Part shown: positions 1-11,464 of the stretch, one piece after another | Position numbering within the stretch: the stretch's first letter is position 1 | How the letters are laid out: every line of letters starts with the position of its first letter | Source: Rallus limicola | Taxonomy: Eukaryota; Chordata; Aves; Gruiformes; Rallidae | DNA length: 64,000 bases | Assembly (NCBI GenBank): GCA_022605955.1 | Contig: JAKCOZ010000039.1 | Location: 2,356,001-2,420,000, forward strand | Direction of reading: 5' to 3' | Program-made: the position numbers and the translations under genes | The notes under the pieces: generated by a model | Seen by the model: only the letters and a program-made list of their open reading frames with translations | What the model was told of the DNA's origin: nothing | Database searches by the model: none

Positions 1-433
1 CTCAGGTTTGCAGCACATATTGTTGTGACCCTTACAGATGGGGCTAATCAGGAACAGATAACAGCAGGGATATCTAAAGGCCAAAAAAGTCTGTTTTTAT
101 AAAACCACTCTTGGAAGGCAAGAAGAGGATATGGAAGATAAAGAAAAAAAGTGATGAACTGCAGATTTCTCACTGCACACAGCACAGTTATGTGTTCTTT
201 TCTCTTTGTTTCATACGGTTCCTCTTTTAGACATGAGAAATGCATGTTATTTTTGTAGACATACCCAAACTTCAGCTTTGTCCTGAGATAAATTAGCAGC
301 ATCTTGCAAAGTGCCAGTGTTTTACGGAGTGAAGTCACCGATATTCTAAAACAATCCCTGGCTCCCTTACTCTTTGAAGACTTAGTTACACTTACTAGAA
401 ATTGAAGAACTGGTACATGTTCAGGTTATTGGC

Positions 434-478
434 TGCATTCATGCAGGTGTAGCACCTGCATTCATGCAGGTGTAGCAA
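434..478. repeat. 23-bp tandem duplication
   Basis: TGCATTCATGCAGGTGTAGC occurs at 434 and again at 457, period 23. The unit also contains a short TGCATTCATGCA imperfect palindrome. Confidence 0.85.
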
Positions 479-1869
479 CATACCAGATTATAAAAAAAAT
501 TAAATAATCAAACCCATGTATTTTTGAGAGGAAGATTTCAGAAATGCAATTTATTTTTATGAAAGGAACAACAACTCAAAGAGTCCATCAGCACATCCAT
601 GGGAGATTTCTCATATGAGGGGATGGTGAAAAGAGATACTTTAGCCTAGTCAATGGATGGTGTTAAGAATATGGTTCAACCATGACTAGCTAATAAATGC
701 CTCTGTGCTCATTTTGGAGAATGACTTCAGTGGCCAGGACACATAAGGCCACACCTTGCTTGCTGTCCTAGTCATCTGTGGTCTACTCATGCTTCAAGCA
801 AATAAAATCCCAATGAGGCAGCACAGAGAGATGTGAAAGAAAAATACTTTTCTTTCCTGGGGCAAAAGCAGCTCTGAAGTTGACAGACGTTACACTGGAT
901 TTGGCCAGCCTTGAATCAAGAGGCTGTTACTGACCCCCCCACACCCCTGCCCCAAGTTCTCTATCCAGTGGGAGGAACCCTTAAATGAAATAAGAGTCAC
1001 CCAGGAGGTGACTGAAGTTGAACAGATGTGGAAGCTGATGATAACTTGCTTTCCTTGGCATCTCACTAAAATATCCATCATCTTCCTCATCACTGTTATT
1101 TTAAGTATGAAATTGGCCTTACAGTTCTCTTGACTCAGGGACTGTAAGTACAACATTACTATTCTCATCTTACTCTCATCAAAGCATGGTAATTTTCACC
1201 TCTAATAACTGCACGTGGGTTTTGTCTGAAGTGTTTTAATAAATGGCAAGTGGCTGTTAGAGAGGGACATTAAATGTTACTGCGCTTTGAGCTACTGGCA
1301 CGGCCAAACACAGGGTTTCACCGATGTGCGGGGCAGAACACCGGCCAACAGCAACGACTGCCAAGCAAAACATCATAATCTGTAATGGACACAGAGGGAT
1401 TTGAGAGGTAATGAAACAGATTTTAAAATCCCAGAACTGAAGACTTAATGATCTTGCAGGCTGCCTGTCTGCTCCTATGTCTTATTTCTTTACCGTGTAC
1501 CTGAGGGTCATGTCTGGGTTCTCAGCGACAGAGCTGCACTGGAAATAAGGACAGCTGGTTATCTGCCACTGTGCTACATCTTTTTTCAGTGTCATCACTT
1601 TCTAAGCCACTGTCCCCTGTGTATAAATATAAAACAATCAGCTGTACATAAGAAGAGCAGACTGGCTGTAGTAGAACAGAATGAACAACTATCTCTTGGT
1701 CAACATTTAATTTTATCAGGATTTATCAGCTCCTTGGTTTTTATCTCCTCCACACTGAGGAGTTCTTGCTTACTTAGACATTTCTTGTATGGGGATATTT
1801 CCACACCTTTTATAATCTTTGTCACCCTCCCTTCTTCTTTAGCTCTATGAGAACTTTTGTGAGATAGGG

Positions 1870-2870
1870 GACCAAAGTTGCACACGTTAGTCCTGATGTG
1901 AAGGCACTATGGATGTTTACAGCCACATTCTGATGGTTTCTGCTTTTTTCTCTGTTCTTTTGCTAACAGTTTCTAGCATTCAGTTAGCTTTTTTGACAGC
2001 TGGTGGGCACTGAGGGTTGAAAGAACCATACAACATAATTACAAGATTTCTTTGTTGAGCAGTAATAAATAGCTGAGAATGAGCACTAATAAATAGCTGA
2101 CACATCCTCACTGTGTATTTAAAATCAGAATTGTTTTCTTCCATCTGCAGCGCTTACATTTAATAGCACTGAATTTCATCTGCCATATTATTTCCCAGTC
2201 ACCAGTTATGGCCAGGCTCTTCTCCAATTTCTTGCAGCTGGATTTCCCTTTTGACTTTTTTTCCAATCAGACTCATACAACTAGAAACTTCTGTCAGCTC
2301 ACTGTCCATTCCCTTCTACAGATCACTTATGAATATATAGAAGAACATAATGACGTCAGCTTTGGCACAGATCCCAACACAGTTCCCCCAGTGACCTTCC
2401 TTCACTTCTTCACTCAGCAAAACAGCCAGTGAGTTTGTTTTCTGACTTTGTGGCAGCACCTCATTTATCTGAAGGCTTTCCCTTTGATCCCCAAAGTAGT
2501 ATCATTTCTTCACGAGCCTCTGGTGAGGGACTTCATCAAACACTTTTGACTAAGGAGACTTTATCAACCAACCTTGCTTGTCACATACACAGAGACTCTT
2601 CAGAATGCATTACTTCCCTTTACAAAACCCATGTTGACTATACTCCAGTATATCATATCTATCCTTGTGCCTATTACTTCTATTTCACCTTCCTTTGTGG
2701 ATGATAATACGTGTGTTGCTCAGATATGCCTGATTTACCAAGCTACACAAATTGTGTTGTATAGTTACGTTGCCCTGTTAATATTTGTCACTAACTTTTC
2801 TATTATCAGTGAGCAGGAGATACATGAGCAGCTGAACCAACTCCTCGTTCCCCATGATTAGAGTTCCCAT
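1870..2870 (-). mobile_element. Ancient CR1-like LINE relict (RT region)
   Basis: Read on the minus strand, this stretch keeps the skeleton of a CR1-type reverse transcriptase gene: a block like FDEVPHQ near 2520-2550 and a GxPQGxVLG-like block around 2365-2390. On the plus strand it shows phrases seen in many old amniote CR1 copies (for example AATTTCATCTGCCAT). Frames are broken throughout, so it is a long-dead copy. Edges are approximate. A second copy of the same family lies at 42530-43020. Confidence 0.7.
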
Positions 2871-4060
2871 GCAGTTTCCCTGGGTAAGGTCTAAGCTTAT
2901 GGTTACAGCACTTCTCTCCAATGGGAACACAGAGCATCATTCTCTAGCTGTCCTATTTTAATAATATTTGCAGGAATTTAGTGTATTTGGGAACAAAATC
3001 ATAATTTAAAATTTGTTTGATACTGTGCCACATGCTCTCTTTAAGCATATTTAAGGGGGAAGAAGTATTACCACCAGAGACTCTGGTAGCACATGCCTTG
3101 TTTCCTTGGGAAAGCAGGCTAAAAACATAATGCCTGTCTCTTTCCTGAAAAAACAGAAGTTTGTGTGTTTGTAGTTTACAAGATGTTCTACAAGTACACA
3201 CCTCTGTATGGCCCATTTCTGTACCATCAATTCTACAGAAGGACAGAGACCTGTAGGATTCTGCTGTTGGAGGAACAACGTGAACCAGATCTGGCTGAAT
3301 TGATCTGGACTAAGTTTTCTGTTAATTTTGTTTAGGAGATTTTACATTTTGATGAGATGTTTTTTTAAGTCTTATGTTTGAGATGTTCTTCAGTAAAGGC
3401 ATCAGACATTTTTATTCCATTAAACACCATCTGTCAAGAATTAATTTGAGACTGGCCATTCCTGTCTTTTTTAAGGTTACAGAAACAGACCCTGGATGCT
3501 GTTTAGGCTTACTGAGGCAAATAGAAGGGTATAAAAATTTATTTACATTTCCTTTGCATGCTAGCATTAAATGACATTTGGAACCTAGTATCTTTCAGTA
3601 TGAGAAATTATTTTCTTGCTTTCAGGTAACTGGATGAGAACGTAAGTAAGGGACAAAGAATTTTGGTCTTTTACTGTGACAAAGTACTACTGTCTGCTCT
3701 GGGCAGAAGGAAATGTGGGGCATCCTTGCCTGTCCTGGAGCTTCTATTTACTTGTGTTCCACAAGCTTAAGCCTTTCTGCTCAAAGAAACAAAAAACCAG
3801 ATCAATACAGAAAAAGGCAGCATATTTCACTAAATCAAAGTCTTAGAAGCCTCAGATTGAATCCTCCCCTGCTGAAGCGTGTAATGTTTCTGATCCATTC
3901 ACCAGTATTATTTTTCAGGTTGCTAGAAACAGATTAATGTCTTGATCTCCCTGTGGGAATGAATAATGTTCTTTGGCTAGACTGACTGCTGAAACACTTT
4001 TTCCACTGCTCCACACAGCCTGTGCAGTAACCACAGAGCTCCTAGCCCAGTTGTAATTAC

Positions 4061-4219
4061 CTTGAATTTGTGCTCATAATTCTCAAAAGCTTCCATGACC
4101 ATGCAGACAGCCTCCATGGAGCGCTCCAGCCGTCCATCCACCCCGTTGAAGCGGTACATGCTGCCGGAAACATCCACCACCAGGCGCAAGCGTTTAGGTT
4201 TCTGCTGGGGGCTCCCAGG
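4061..4219 (-). CDS. VWA8: VWA8 local exon 16 (start of VWA domain, MIDAS)
   Basis: This exon is 159 nt, exactly 53 codons, phase 0 at both ends. The acceptor is TTCCCTGTCAG and the donor is GTAATT. After PGSPQQKPKR comes the first VWA strand and the metal-ion-dependent adhesion site: LRLVVDVSGSMYRFNGVDGR, with the DxSxS residues at exon codons 16, 18 and 20. A helix follows (RSMEAVCMVMEAFENY). All three MIDAS residues are present, so metal binding is plausible. The rest of the VWA domain and the stop codon are encoded before position 1. No matching exon is visible in 1-4060. Confidence 0.98.
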
Positions 4220-6097
4220 CTGACAGGGAAACACAGCAGAAAAAAAACCCCAGAACAACACAATTTAGATGGGAGAGCTAAACAGTGGCAAGGATAAAAT
4301 GTTTCAGAAAAGGAACCCAACACACCTTGTGAGGCAAGAAACTATTATCCTGAAAACATTGATTTATTTTATTTTTAAAGGACAAAGACTTTAAAACTTT
4401 TTCCCTAACTGTTTAAATGAGTTAATTAACAGACACCTCAATTCACTCTTTTCCCTCACCTTCAATGACTGGAAACAAAATACCTTGACAAAATTTCACA
4501 CATGCTTGTTAGGAAAATACCTTTTTTGTCTCAGTTTTGGTTCTAAACATTTTATGTCAATGAAGAGACTATCAAATTTCTCTTTCTGCCAAGGCTTGTA
4601 CTGGAAATGCGTTTCCTTGGCTTATGGTACCAATGGGGATCCATGTAAGACTGTAAAAACTTGTCTGCTGAGGTTAATAACATTCAAAAATGTTTGAAAT
4701 CTTGTTCTGATTAACTACTAGTTTCTTCTTCATTCTAATGCTAAAACCATTATTCTTTTTTTTTCAAGAAAACAGTCCCCATCTGTTTTAACAATTCTTG
4801 GCACAGTACATTCAAGGGAGATGTTTTATTTAGTGTGCAATGAAATGAGTCTGGATTCAAGTACAAGGCTAGTAAAGATGATTTGGCTCAAAACAAGTCA
4901 CTTTAAAAACAAATAACTAAAATGTTCCTTTTACCTGTAAAGGGTTGCAAACAGTTGTGTGCTTTATTGTTTTAGTTACTGTCTTAATGGACTGTGGCAC
5001 CCCTGTCCTCCCAAAAACAACGGGAGAGAAGCAGACACATGTCATCCATTTATTTTGCCTCTATTCAAAACTTAAAGATGTCCTTTTTTTCCCTAATTGA
5101 ACTATTTTTACAAAGACTTAAAACTGATACAGTGATTAAACACATTTTGCAAAATAAGAAATGGAAGATGTAATCACTTTTCCCTTATTGATCTTTCACA
5201 CAGGTGGTGCCAAGTTCCATAAACTGTTCAAAGCCACAGACATTGGGACCAAATAGCATAAAAAATAGTACCAGGGATTCATCAGATGTGGGCAGCTGAG
5301 GTGCACAAAGATGTACTCAGCTATTAAAAAAACCCTCTCAGTGTAGTTAAAAACTGGAATCTATCATTAAGTATTACTGTTAAATATTATGGACTAGCCC
5401 CACTAGTTCTGGCCAGGTTTTGTTGGTCTGATTCAAGTGGTTTCTCTGTTGCTGAATCACACAGGCCTAATCATAAGATATTGTAAGGAAAGGCTGAATT
5501 GACCCACAGAACAGACAACTTTATTGTATCTTAATGGCTGTTCCTCACAGTTTTTCCTCATTATCATATTTATTCTTGCTAATCCAAGTAACTATGGAAG
5601 TTGAAAAGCCTCACATATCATGGAATAAGAAGACATTTGTAAACCACTTGTTTAAAAAAAAAAAACAACCAACTTACCAAGGGTATCAAGGTATTTATTA
5701 TTGAAAGTTAAGATAGTGAGAAAATATTTGTATTTTTCATAGACAAAGAAAGAAAATGGTTTGTGCTAGTTGCCTTCAGCTCAATAAAATCTAAAATGAG
5801 AACAGAAAACCCATTGAACTGGGTCAAACAAAGGAGTGTTGAGATCCACATCCTGAGATGTGAGAGTGGCAAATAACAATTACATGTGTGTGACTACAAG
5901 ACGTGAAGCAAATCTTCCACTTTGTGGTTGCCGGTCTCAGAGCCTTCCTAAGATTTTCCCCAAGCTTCCCATGATTCCTTTGAGTTTCTCATCTCTGTAA
6001 CTCACCAAAACTCCACTTACATTTGTACAGCCACTATGAGGACAGAAAAGTGGTTAAGCACTTCCCTGCCTTTCCCTGCTACTTGTTGGATACTTAC
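4220..6097 (-). other. VWA8 intron between local exons 15 and 16
   Basis: This 1,878-nt AT-rich intron has nothing recognised beyond its splice sites (donor GTAAGT, acceptor TTCCCTGTCAG). Confidence 0.9.
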
Positions 6098-6223
6098 TTG
6101 TGGCTCAAGTTCTCCCCGTCGTTTATATATGGCTTTTTCTCCTGTCAGCCCATCAATGATTTTGGCATCATCTAGCTCTCCAACAGCTTGGTGTCTCAGC
6201 CATTGCCTTTCCTTACCCTTGGC
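6098..6223 (-). CDS. VWA8: VWA8 local exon 15
   Basis: This exon is 126 nt, exactly 42 codons, phase 0 at both ends. The acceptor is CTCTTGTAG and the donor is a consensus GTAAGT. AKGKERQWLRHQAVGELDDA, then KIIDGLTGEKAIYKRRGELE and PQ. The ELDDxKIIDGLTGEKxIYKRRG motif is typical of the segment immediately before VWA domains in AAA-VWA proteins. It directly precedes the MIDAS exon. Confidence 0.98.
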
Positions 6224-8830
6224 CTACAAGAGAAAAGAAACCTTCATTCACACAGTGATGTCATTTTAAGCAATTTAAGACATACTGAACATGACATACG
6301 AATGAATTTTCGTTGTAATGATGTGACAGTTTTGGCATAAGTCAAAGAAATGCAAACACATTTTCATAGCTGTCCTGCCATTTTTCTCTGAAAGAAAAAT
6401 TTACACTGACAAAGAACATGTTCCCTCTGTAATTTTGTCTTCCTTCAGTTGTTTCATATATGGGAATTTAATGCAGACAGTGGAAATTTTAATCCTTTTT
6501 CTTGCAAAAGTGCTGAAAATCTGTGTAGCTTGTGCAGAAATACCTACAGCCAGAGGGACATGCATAACTGACCATGTGTTCTCCATCCACACAGCGCAAA
6601 AAACCCTGGGTGACTTAAAGGTAAAAACCAGTAGTATTTACCTTAGGTAGGGGTAAGTGGTTTCTTTTAAAATAACACTCATAACAAACTGTAATTATAT
6701 TTTAAAATTAAAACCTTGAAAATTATGATACTCAGGAAATGATCCACTGAATGTTTCTTTTACCTGCAGCCTGATGTGATGAAGATACATTATAATCCAA
6801 GGAACTCAAATATTCATGGAACTCCTTTACATAGAAGCAAGCACTTCAGATTGAAGACTCCAGTGCTTTAATATTATAAACAACATATTTAAAAATATTT
6901 TCATAATACATAAGAACCACCTAAAGACAGTAAAGTCTACATAAATGGGTTTCATGATTTATTTAATTTCTGCTTAAATCTTCACATTGAAGTTTTCATT
7001 CTAGTACTAAGTCCAGCAAAGAAAGAAGATTAAAAAAAAATAAAAAAAAAAAAATATGTATAAGGCATTTGGACTTTCAGCTAATTGCTGGTCAGCAGCT
7101 AGAGGCAAATCGAATATCCAGCATGACACAAGCTGCCTTAAAGATTGGTTTTCAGGAATGAAAATCAGTTACTGTCTGACGAGCAGGAAGTGGAAGTGTT
7201 TTGCTACAAATCTCCAGCAAACTGCAGGCCTGGGATTTGAGAGGACAAATCTTCATAGTTTTGTACAATCTGAGCAGTCAGATGTTGGCTTCTTAAGGCT
7301 CAGGGAATCTTTGATTTTGCTTTGGTCAAAATTTATGAGTTTTTCTTTTCAGTGTGTATGGAACTAGTTCTGGACTACTGACTGTTGCCTATAGTTACTC
7401 AAGATTAATGGACTACTAATCTATGAATATAAATGGGCAGACAACACAAAGCCACAGGGAAAATTTTGTGATTAATTTTACAGTACAGAATCATCATAGC
7501 TGTAACAAACACAGTTGCTTTTAGTTAGGTTGTGTCAAAATCTTTACAGATGATTCCTGATGCAGGCAAAGCCAAAGCTAAAACCTCAGCCTTTTAGTAC
7601 ATCACAGGAATGGAAAGTGGAAATAATTTCCTAGGTTGTGAATTCAGTCTGTTTTTCTATCTGATAGATTTTTGTGGTGCTATAGTCAACATTGTGGTGC
7701 TTAGGCAGCGGGAGATCCATGAGTGTGTTCGTACCACCAACTAGTAGTTTCCACAATCATTAACTATTCTTGGGATGAAATTTGAAGTCCCTTCTTCCAC
7801 AGGATCAACAATTCCTTTGTTGCCCAAAGAGTTGTGTAATGTCACAAAAAGATACCTGCAAATTCCGGGTGACCTCTACATGCTCCACTGACGTATCACA
7901 CTATAGCAGTTCCCTGGCTGTGAAAAACACAGTAGATAACCCATAGAAAATATCAACGACTCTCCAAGTAACCATTAAAAATGCTCCTAGAGACAACATG
8001 CTGCTGAGAAGAGCCTGTTTATAATGCACCTCCCAGGATGATGCAGATGACATTATTTGTTTCTAGTCATCTTAGCCACTAGAACTGCTGGAACAGAGGT
8101 GGATAATTAATGCTTCCTTAGGGCAGCTCTTTTGTCAAATTTTGTCATTTGCTTCCTTAAATTAGGCAGAAGGGACAAACAACAGAAGATTATAAACTTT
8201 TGGCTTCATCGAGCAAATTCTGAACTAGTTTCACCACTGTTTTCATTGATGATGCTTTAGCTTTGTGGCTATTTGCTGTTCAAGGAACAGCAGTGTGAGA
8301 AGAAAATGGCTTTTAAGTATGGACATCCTTAAAAAAAAATTTAATACCTTTTGAAATTTATGCAACAAAACCCAATATTTGAACTGAAATTTTGTTGGAT
8401 GAAGAGAGTTGACATTCTCTCCTAAATTAGGAAAGAATGCTGACAAAATCTGACCTAACCTCTTTCCAAAATACTGCTAAAATTATTTAGACTAAGCATC
8501 TGCCACTTCCATGTAAAATTCCTAAGAATCTACTTCCTTTTATAAAAGCTGAAAAAAAATCCCCTTAAGCATGTGTTATACAATGCACATATATATTATA
8601 GAAAAGCTTCAAAGTCTTTATACAATTTTCATAAGCTTAAAAGCAACATAAGTGTAAAAACATTTTCAATTTTAGGAGGAAAAGGGAACTGTTACCTATA
8701 TACCTGGCTTTAATATTTTGCCAGAAAGGACACACGACCCATTATTATGGCAACATACAGCACCCATATTGATGGAAAAATATTGCGCATATATTGATTG
8801 TGTTGCTTTTGAAATGAGAAGAATGTGCCA

Positions 8831-8874
8831 GGTACCGTATCTTATCAGCTAGGTACCATATCTTATCAGCTTGG
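8831..8874. repeat. 21-bp tandem duplication
   Basis: There are two neighbouring copies of AGGTACCRTATCTTATCAGC, differing at one base (CGT versus CAT). It is intronic with no sign of function. Confidence 0.85.
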
Positions 8875-9087
8875 CAATGGCTGATCACAATGCACCACTG
8901 CAGTAAATCTTTTCACTGGAAGACATCAAAGGCATATTTTTAAAAAACCCTGCAAAATATAACAGTGATGCCTGTAAATATCACATAAAAAGTTGTCTAT
9001 GTGATCATATCTAAATATGTAACATAACAGCATAGGCTAGTATGCAATAATGCCAGTTGTCTGCATTTGTTTCTCAGAAAACATTAA

Positions 9088-9740
9088 AATCACAGACTGG
9101 TTTGGGTCGGAAGGGACCTCAAAGATCATCTTGTTCCAACCCCGCTGCCATGGGCAGGAACACTACACTGGGTTGCCCAAAGCCTCATCCCACCTTGCCT
9201 TGAACACTGCCAGGGAGGGGGCAGCCACAGTTTCTCTGGGAAACCTCTGCCAGGGCCTCACGACCCTCAGAGTGAAGAATTTCTTCCTTATATTTAATCT
9301 AAACCTACCCTCTTTCAGTTTAAACCCACTGCCCCTTGTCCTATTACTCCATGCCCTTGAAAAGAGTCTCTGTCTTTTTTGTAGGCCCCTTCAGGTACTG
9401 GAAGGCTACAATAAGGTCTCAGAAGAGCCTTCTCTTCTCCAGGCTGAACAAGCCAAACTCTCTGAGCCTGTCCTCATAGAACAGGTGCTCCAGCTCTTTG
9501 ATAATCGTTGTGGCCTTCCTCTGGACTCACTCCAACAGCTCCATGGCTTTCTTGTACTGAGGACCCCAGAGATGGACACAATACTCACGAGAGCAGAGTA
9601 AAGGGGCAGAATCATCTGCTGGACACGTTGTTTTTGATATAGCCCAGGGTATGGTTGGCTTTCTGGGCTGCAAGCACTCATTGGCAGCTCATGTTGAGCT
9701 TTAGAATCAATCAACACCCCCAAGTCCTTCTCCTCAGGAT
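9088..9740 (-). mobile_element. CR1 LINE, 5'-truncated, 3' end at 9088
   Basis: This is about 650 bp of CR1 in sense orientation to VWA8. The plus strand begins CACAGACTGGTTTGGGTCGG, the reverse of a CR1 3' untranslated end, and runs back through the C-terminal part of the second ORF (the reverse strand encodes a peptide ending near SEETLL, with frameshifts). A long open frame on the plus strand across it (9050-9601) is an antisense shadow and not a gene. The typical ATTCTATG tail is reduced here. Confidence 0.93.
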
Positions 9741-11355
9741 TTCACTTTCCTCACGCATTTTCTAATAAAAAACCCTACGAAAATCTGTACATAAATTTAT
9801 CAGGCTTTCAATGTTGCTCTCACTCTACAAGCTAGCTTTTCCAAATTCAGAGAGTTTGGTTTTTTCATCACAAAGTAGATTTACTAGCTCTGTGGTTAGC
9901 TGTTATAGATCTTGTGAGGAAGTTAGCAAAATCTCATAAAATACCGAGGCTTATAAGACTTTGCTTTCATATTAAAATGACCTTTTTAATAAAGCAACAG
10001 GATATGTCTCCTTATAGTAAAATATGTTATATTTCGCTTATGATTAACACAATCCCTGGATGTAAGCACTGTGGCTCCAAAGAATAGATAAGGCAGACTG
10101 AAAGAAGACCTTAAACAGAAGATTCCCTTACTTCACACCTAGAGCGTGCTTCCAATGGCATGTCTACTAGAAAGATGGTAAAAAAAATCACCTAGATATA
10201 AATGATGTAGGGAAAACTGAGATTCATATCTAAAATGTTCCAGTTGAAGCTGTCTTTACAAGCCAAGAGCCTACATCCTGAACTGAAACACATTGTAAAC
10301 CTACAAATTACCTAATCATGACCATGTTAAATATTCATTATATGAACTGATATGTTCATAATGAAACCAGGCAATAGTTCCCTGTGTATATATTTGACTA
10401 CAGTAGCATTTTATTCCCAATGGCTTAAAAGGTACATCTAAGGCAAAGAAAAATGTTGCCTACTTGCAATGCCAGTGGATTGGATTTTTTGACCCAGGAA
10501 GAGTCTGTTGATCAAAGTAATTTCTTTCTTTATTTCAGTTTTATTGCTTAAGTAAGGAGAGAGATTAGACACAGCACAGCGACTAACTAATAGACTAAGG
10601 TAATAAACTAAGGTATACATATACAAGTGGTTGGTAAGTTTCAACAGAAATATTTTTAATCAGAGATGTCTTAGAAGGAATAAAATCAATTTTCCTTTCA
10701 TTTTTACTGAAGATTAGTAGATTCCTCCTAGAAAAAAAATGCCCTTTTATTTTACTTACCCTGTATTAGTAAAACCTGGTACAACCACAAGACCAGTTAC
10801 TGGAAGGAAGGTGAACTAGTGGCTTTGGTCAGCTTCCACTTAGGAGATTTGGGTTATACATATTTTTTATTAGCAAGAGTTAAAAACAAACCTGAGAAAA
10901 ATTAATATCTTCAGTTGCATACGCAGTAAAGAACCCTCCCCCCCACCCCGAAGTGGGCATTTCTTTTAACATCTGTAGCATTTGCACTTCTCACCTAAAA
11001 AGAAGTCTTTTGGACAGGAGGTAAAGACAGAGACTGTGCTCTACACACTATCATATGCTCTTTTAATAATGCATAGTATTTTCTTTCACAAAATTCTGCT
11101 CCTGAATAAGTAATCTCTGTAAGCTGTGGTATGGGAATACTGTAACTCACAGCGATAAGCACTGGGATCTACTTAAAACCTGCCTTTGAAAGAGTAATAT
11201 GAGACTCTTTTTCCTAACCATGATTATAAACAGAATCTGCTTATAGCCCTCAAAGTAGAAATGTCAGATGGTAACAGGATATCAGCAGGATAATATAGGG
11301 GGCCTCTGAATGTAATGAGGTCACCATGTTCCTATATCAGTAAATCTAAGATTAC

Positions 11356-11464
11356 CTGTAGATTGTCTAAGATGATGCGGAGTGACTGAACTTGACGTCG
11401 AACTGCTCCAGAGAACCTTTCGTAAGTTGATGCATCATATTCACTCATCTGAATCTCTTTCAAT
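11356..11464 (-). CDS. VWA8: VWA8 local exon 14 (helical linker)
   Basis: This exon is 109 nt: one base finishing Arg, then 36 codons. The acceptor is TTTGCTTCAG and the donor is GTAATC. LKEIQMSEYDASTYERFSGA, then VRRQVQSLRIILDNLQ, is a strongly helical, charged segment with spacing suggestive of a coiled coil or long helical arm between the Gly-rich linker and the VWA domain. It is nearly identical to the vertebrate family pattern. The end in phase 0 joins AKGKERQW of exon 15. Confidence 0.97.

Larger units (their letters stand above)
1..4060 (-). other. VWA8 intron downstream of local exon 16 (partial)
   Basis: The intron starts with GTAATT at 4060 and continues past position 1. It contains an old CR1-like LINE relict (about 1870-2870) and a 23-bp tandem duplication at 434-478. 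The exon expected next in VWA8 (continuing the VWA domain after the KFK end of exon 16) is not in this stretch. Confidence 0.85.
6224..11355 (-). other. VWA8 intron between local exons 14 and 15
   Basis: This 5,132-nt intron contains a 650-bp CR1 copy (9088-9740), an A-rich tract near 7031-7053 and a 21-bp tandem duplication at 8831-8874. No gene was seen. Confidence 0.88.

Noticed and set aside
9050..9601. 183-codon plus-strand open frame
   Set aside because: It lies on the antisense strand of a CR1 copy and reads like known CR1 reverse-strand noise. There is no protein family resemblance.
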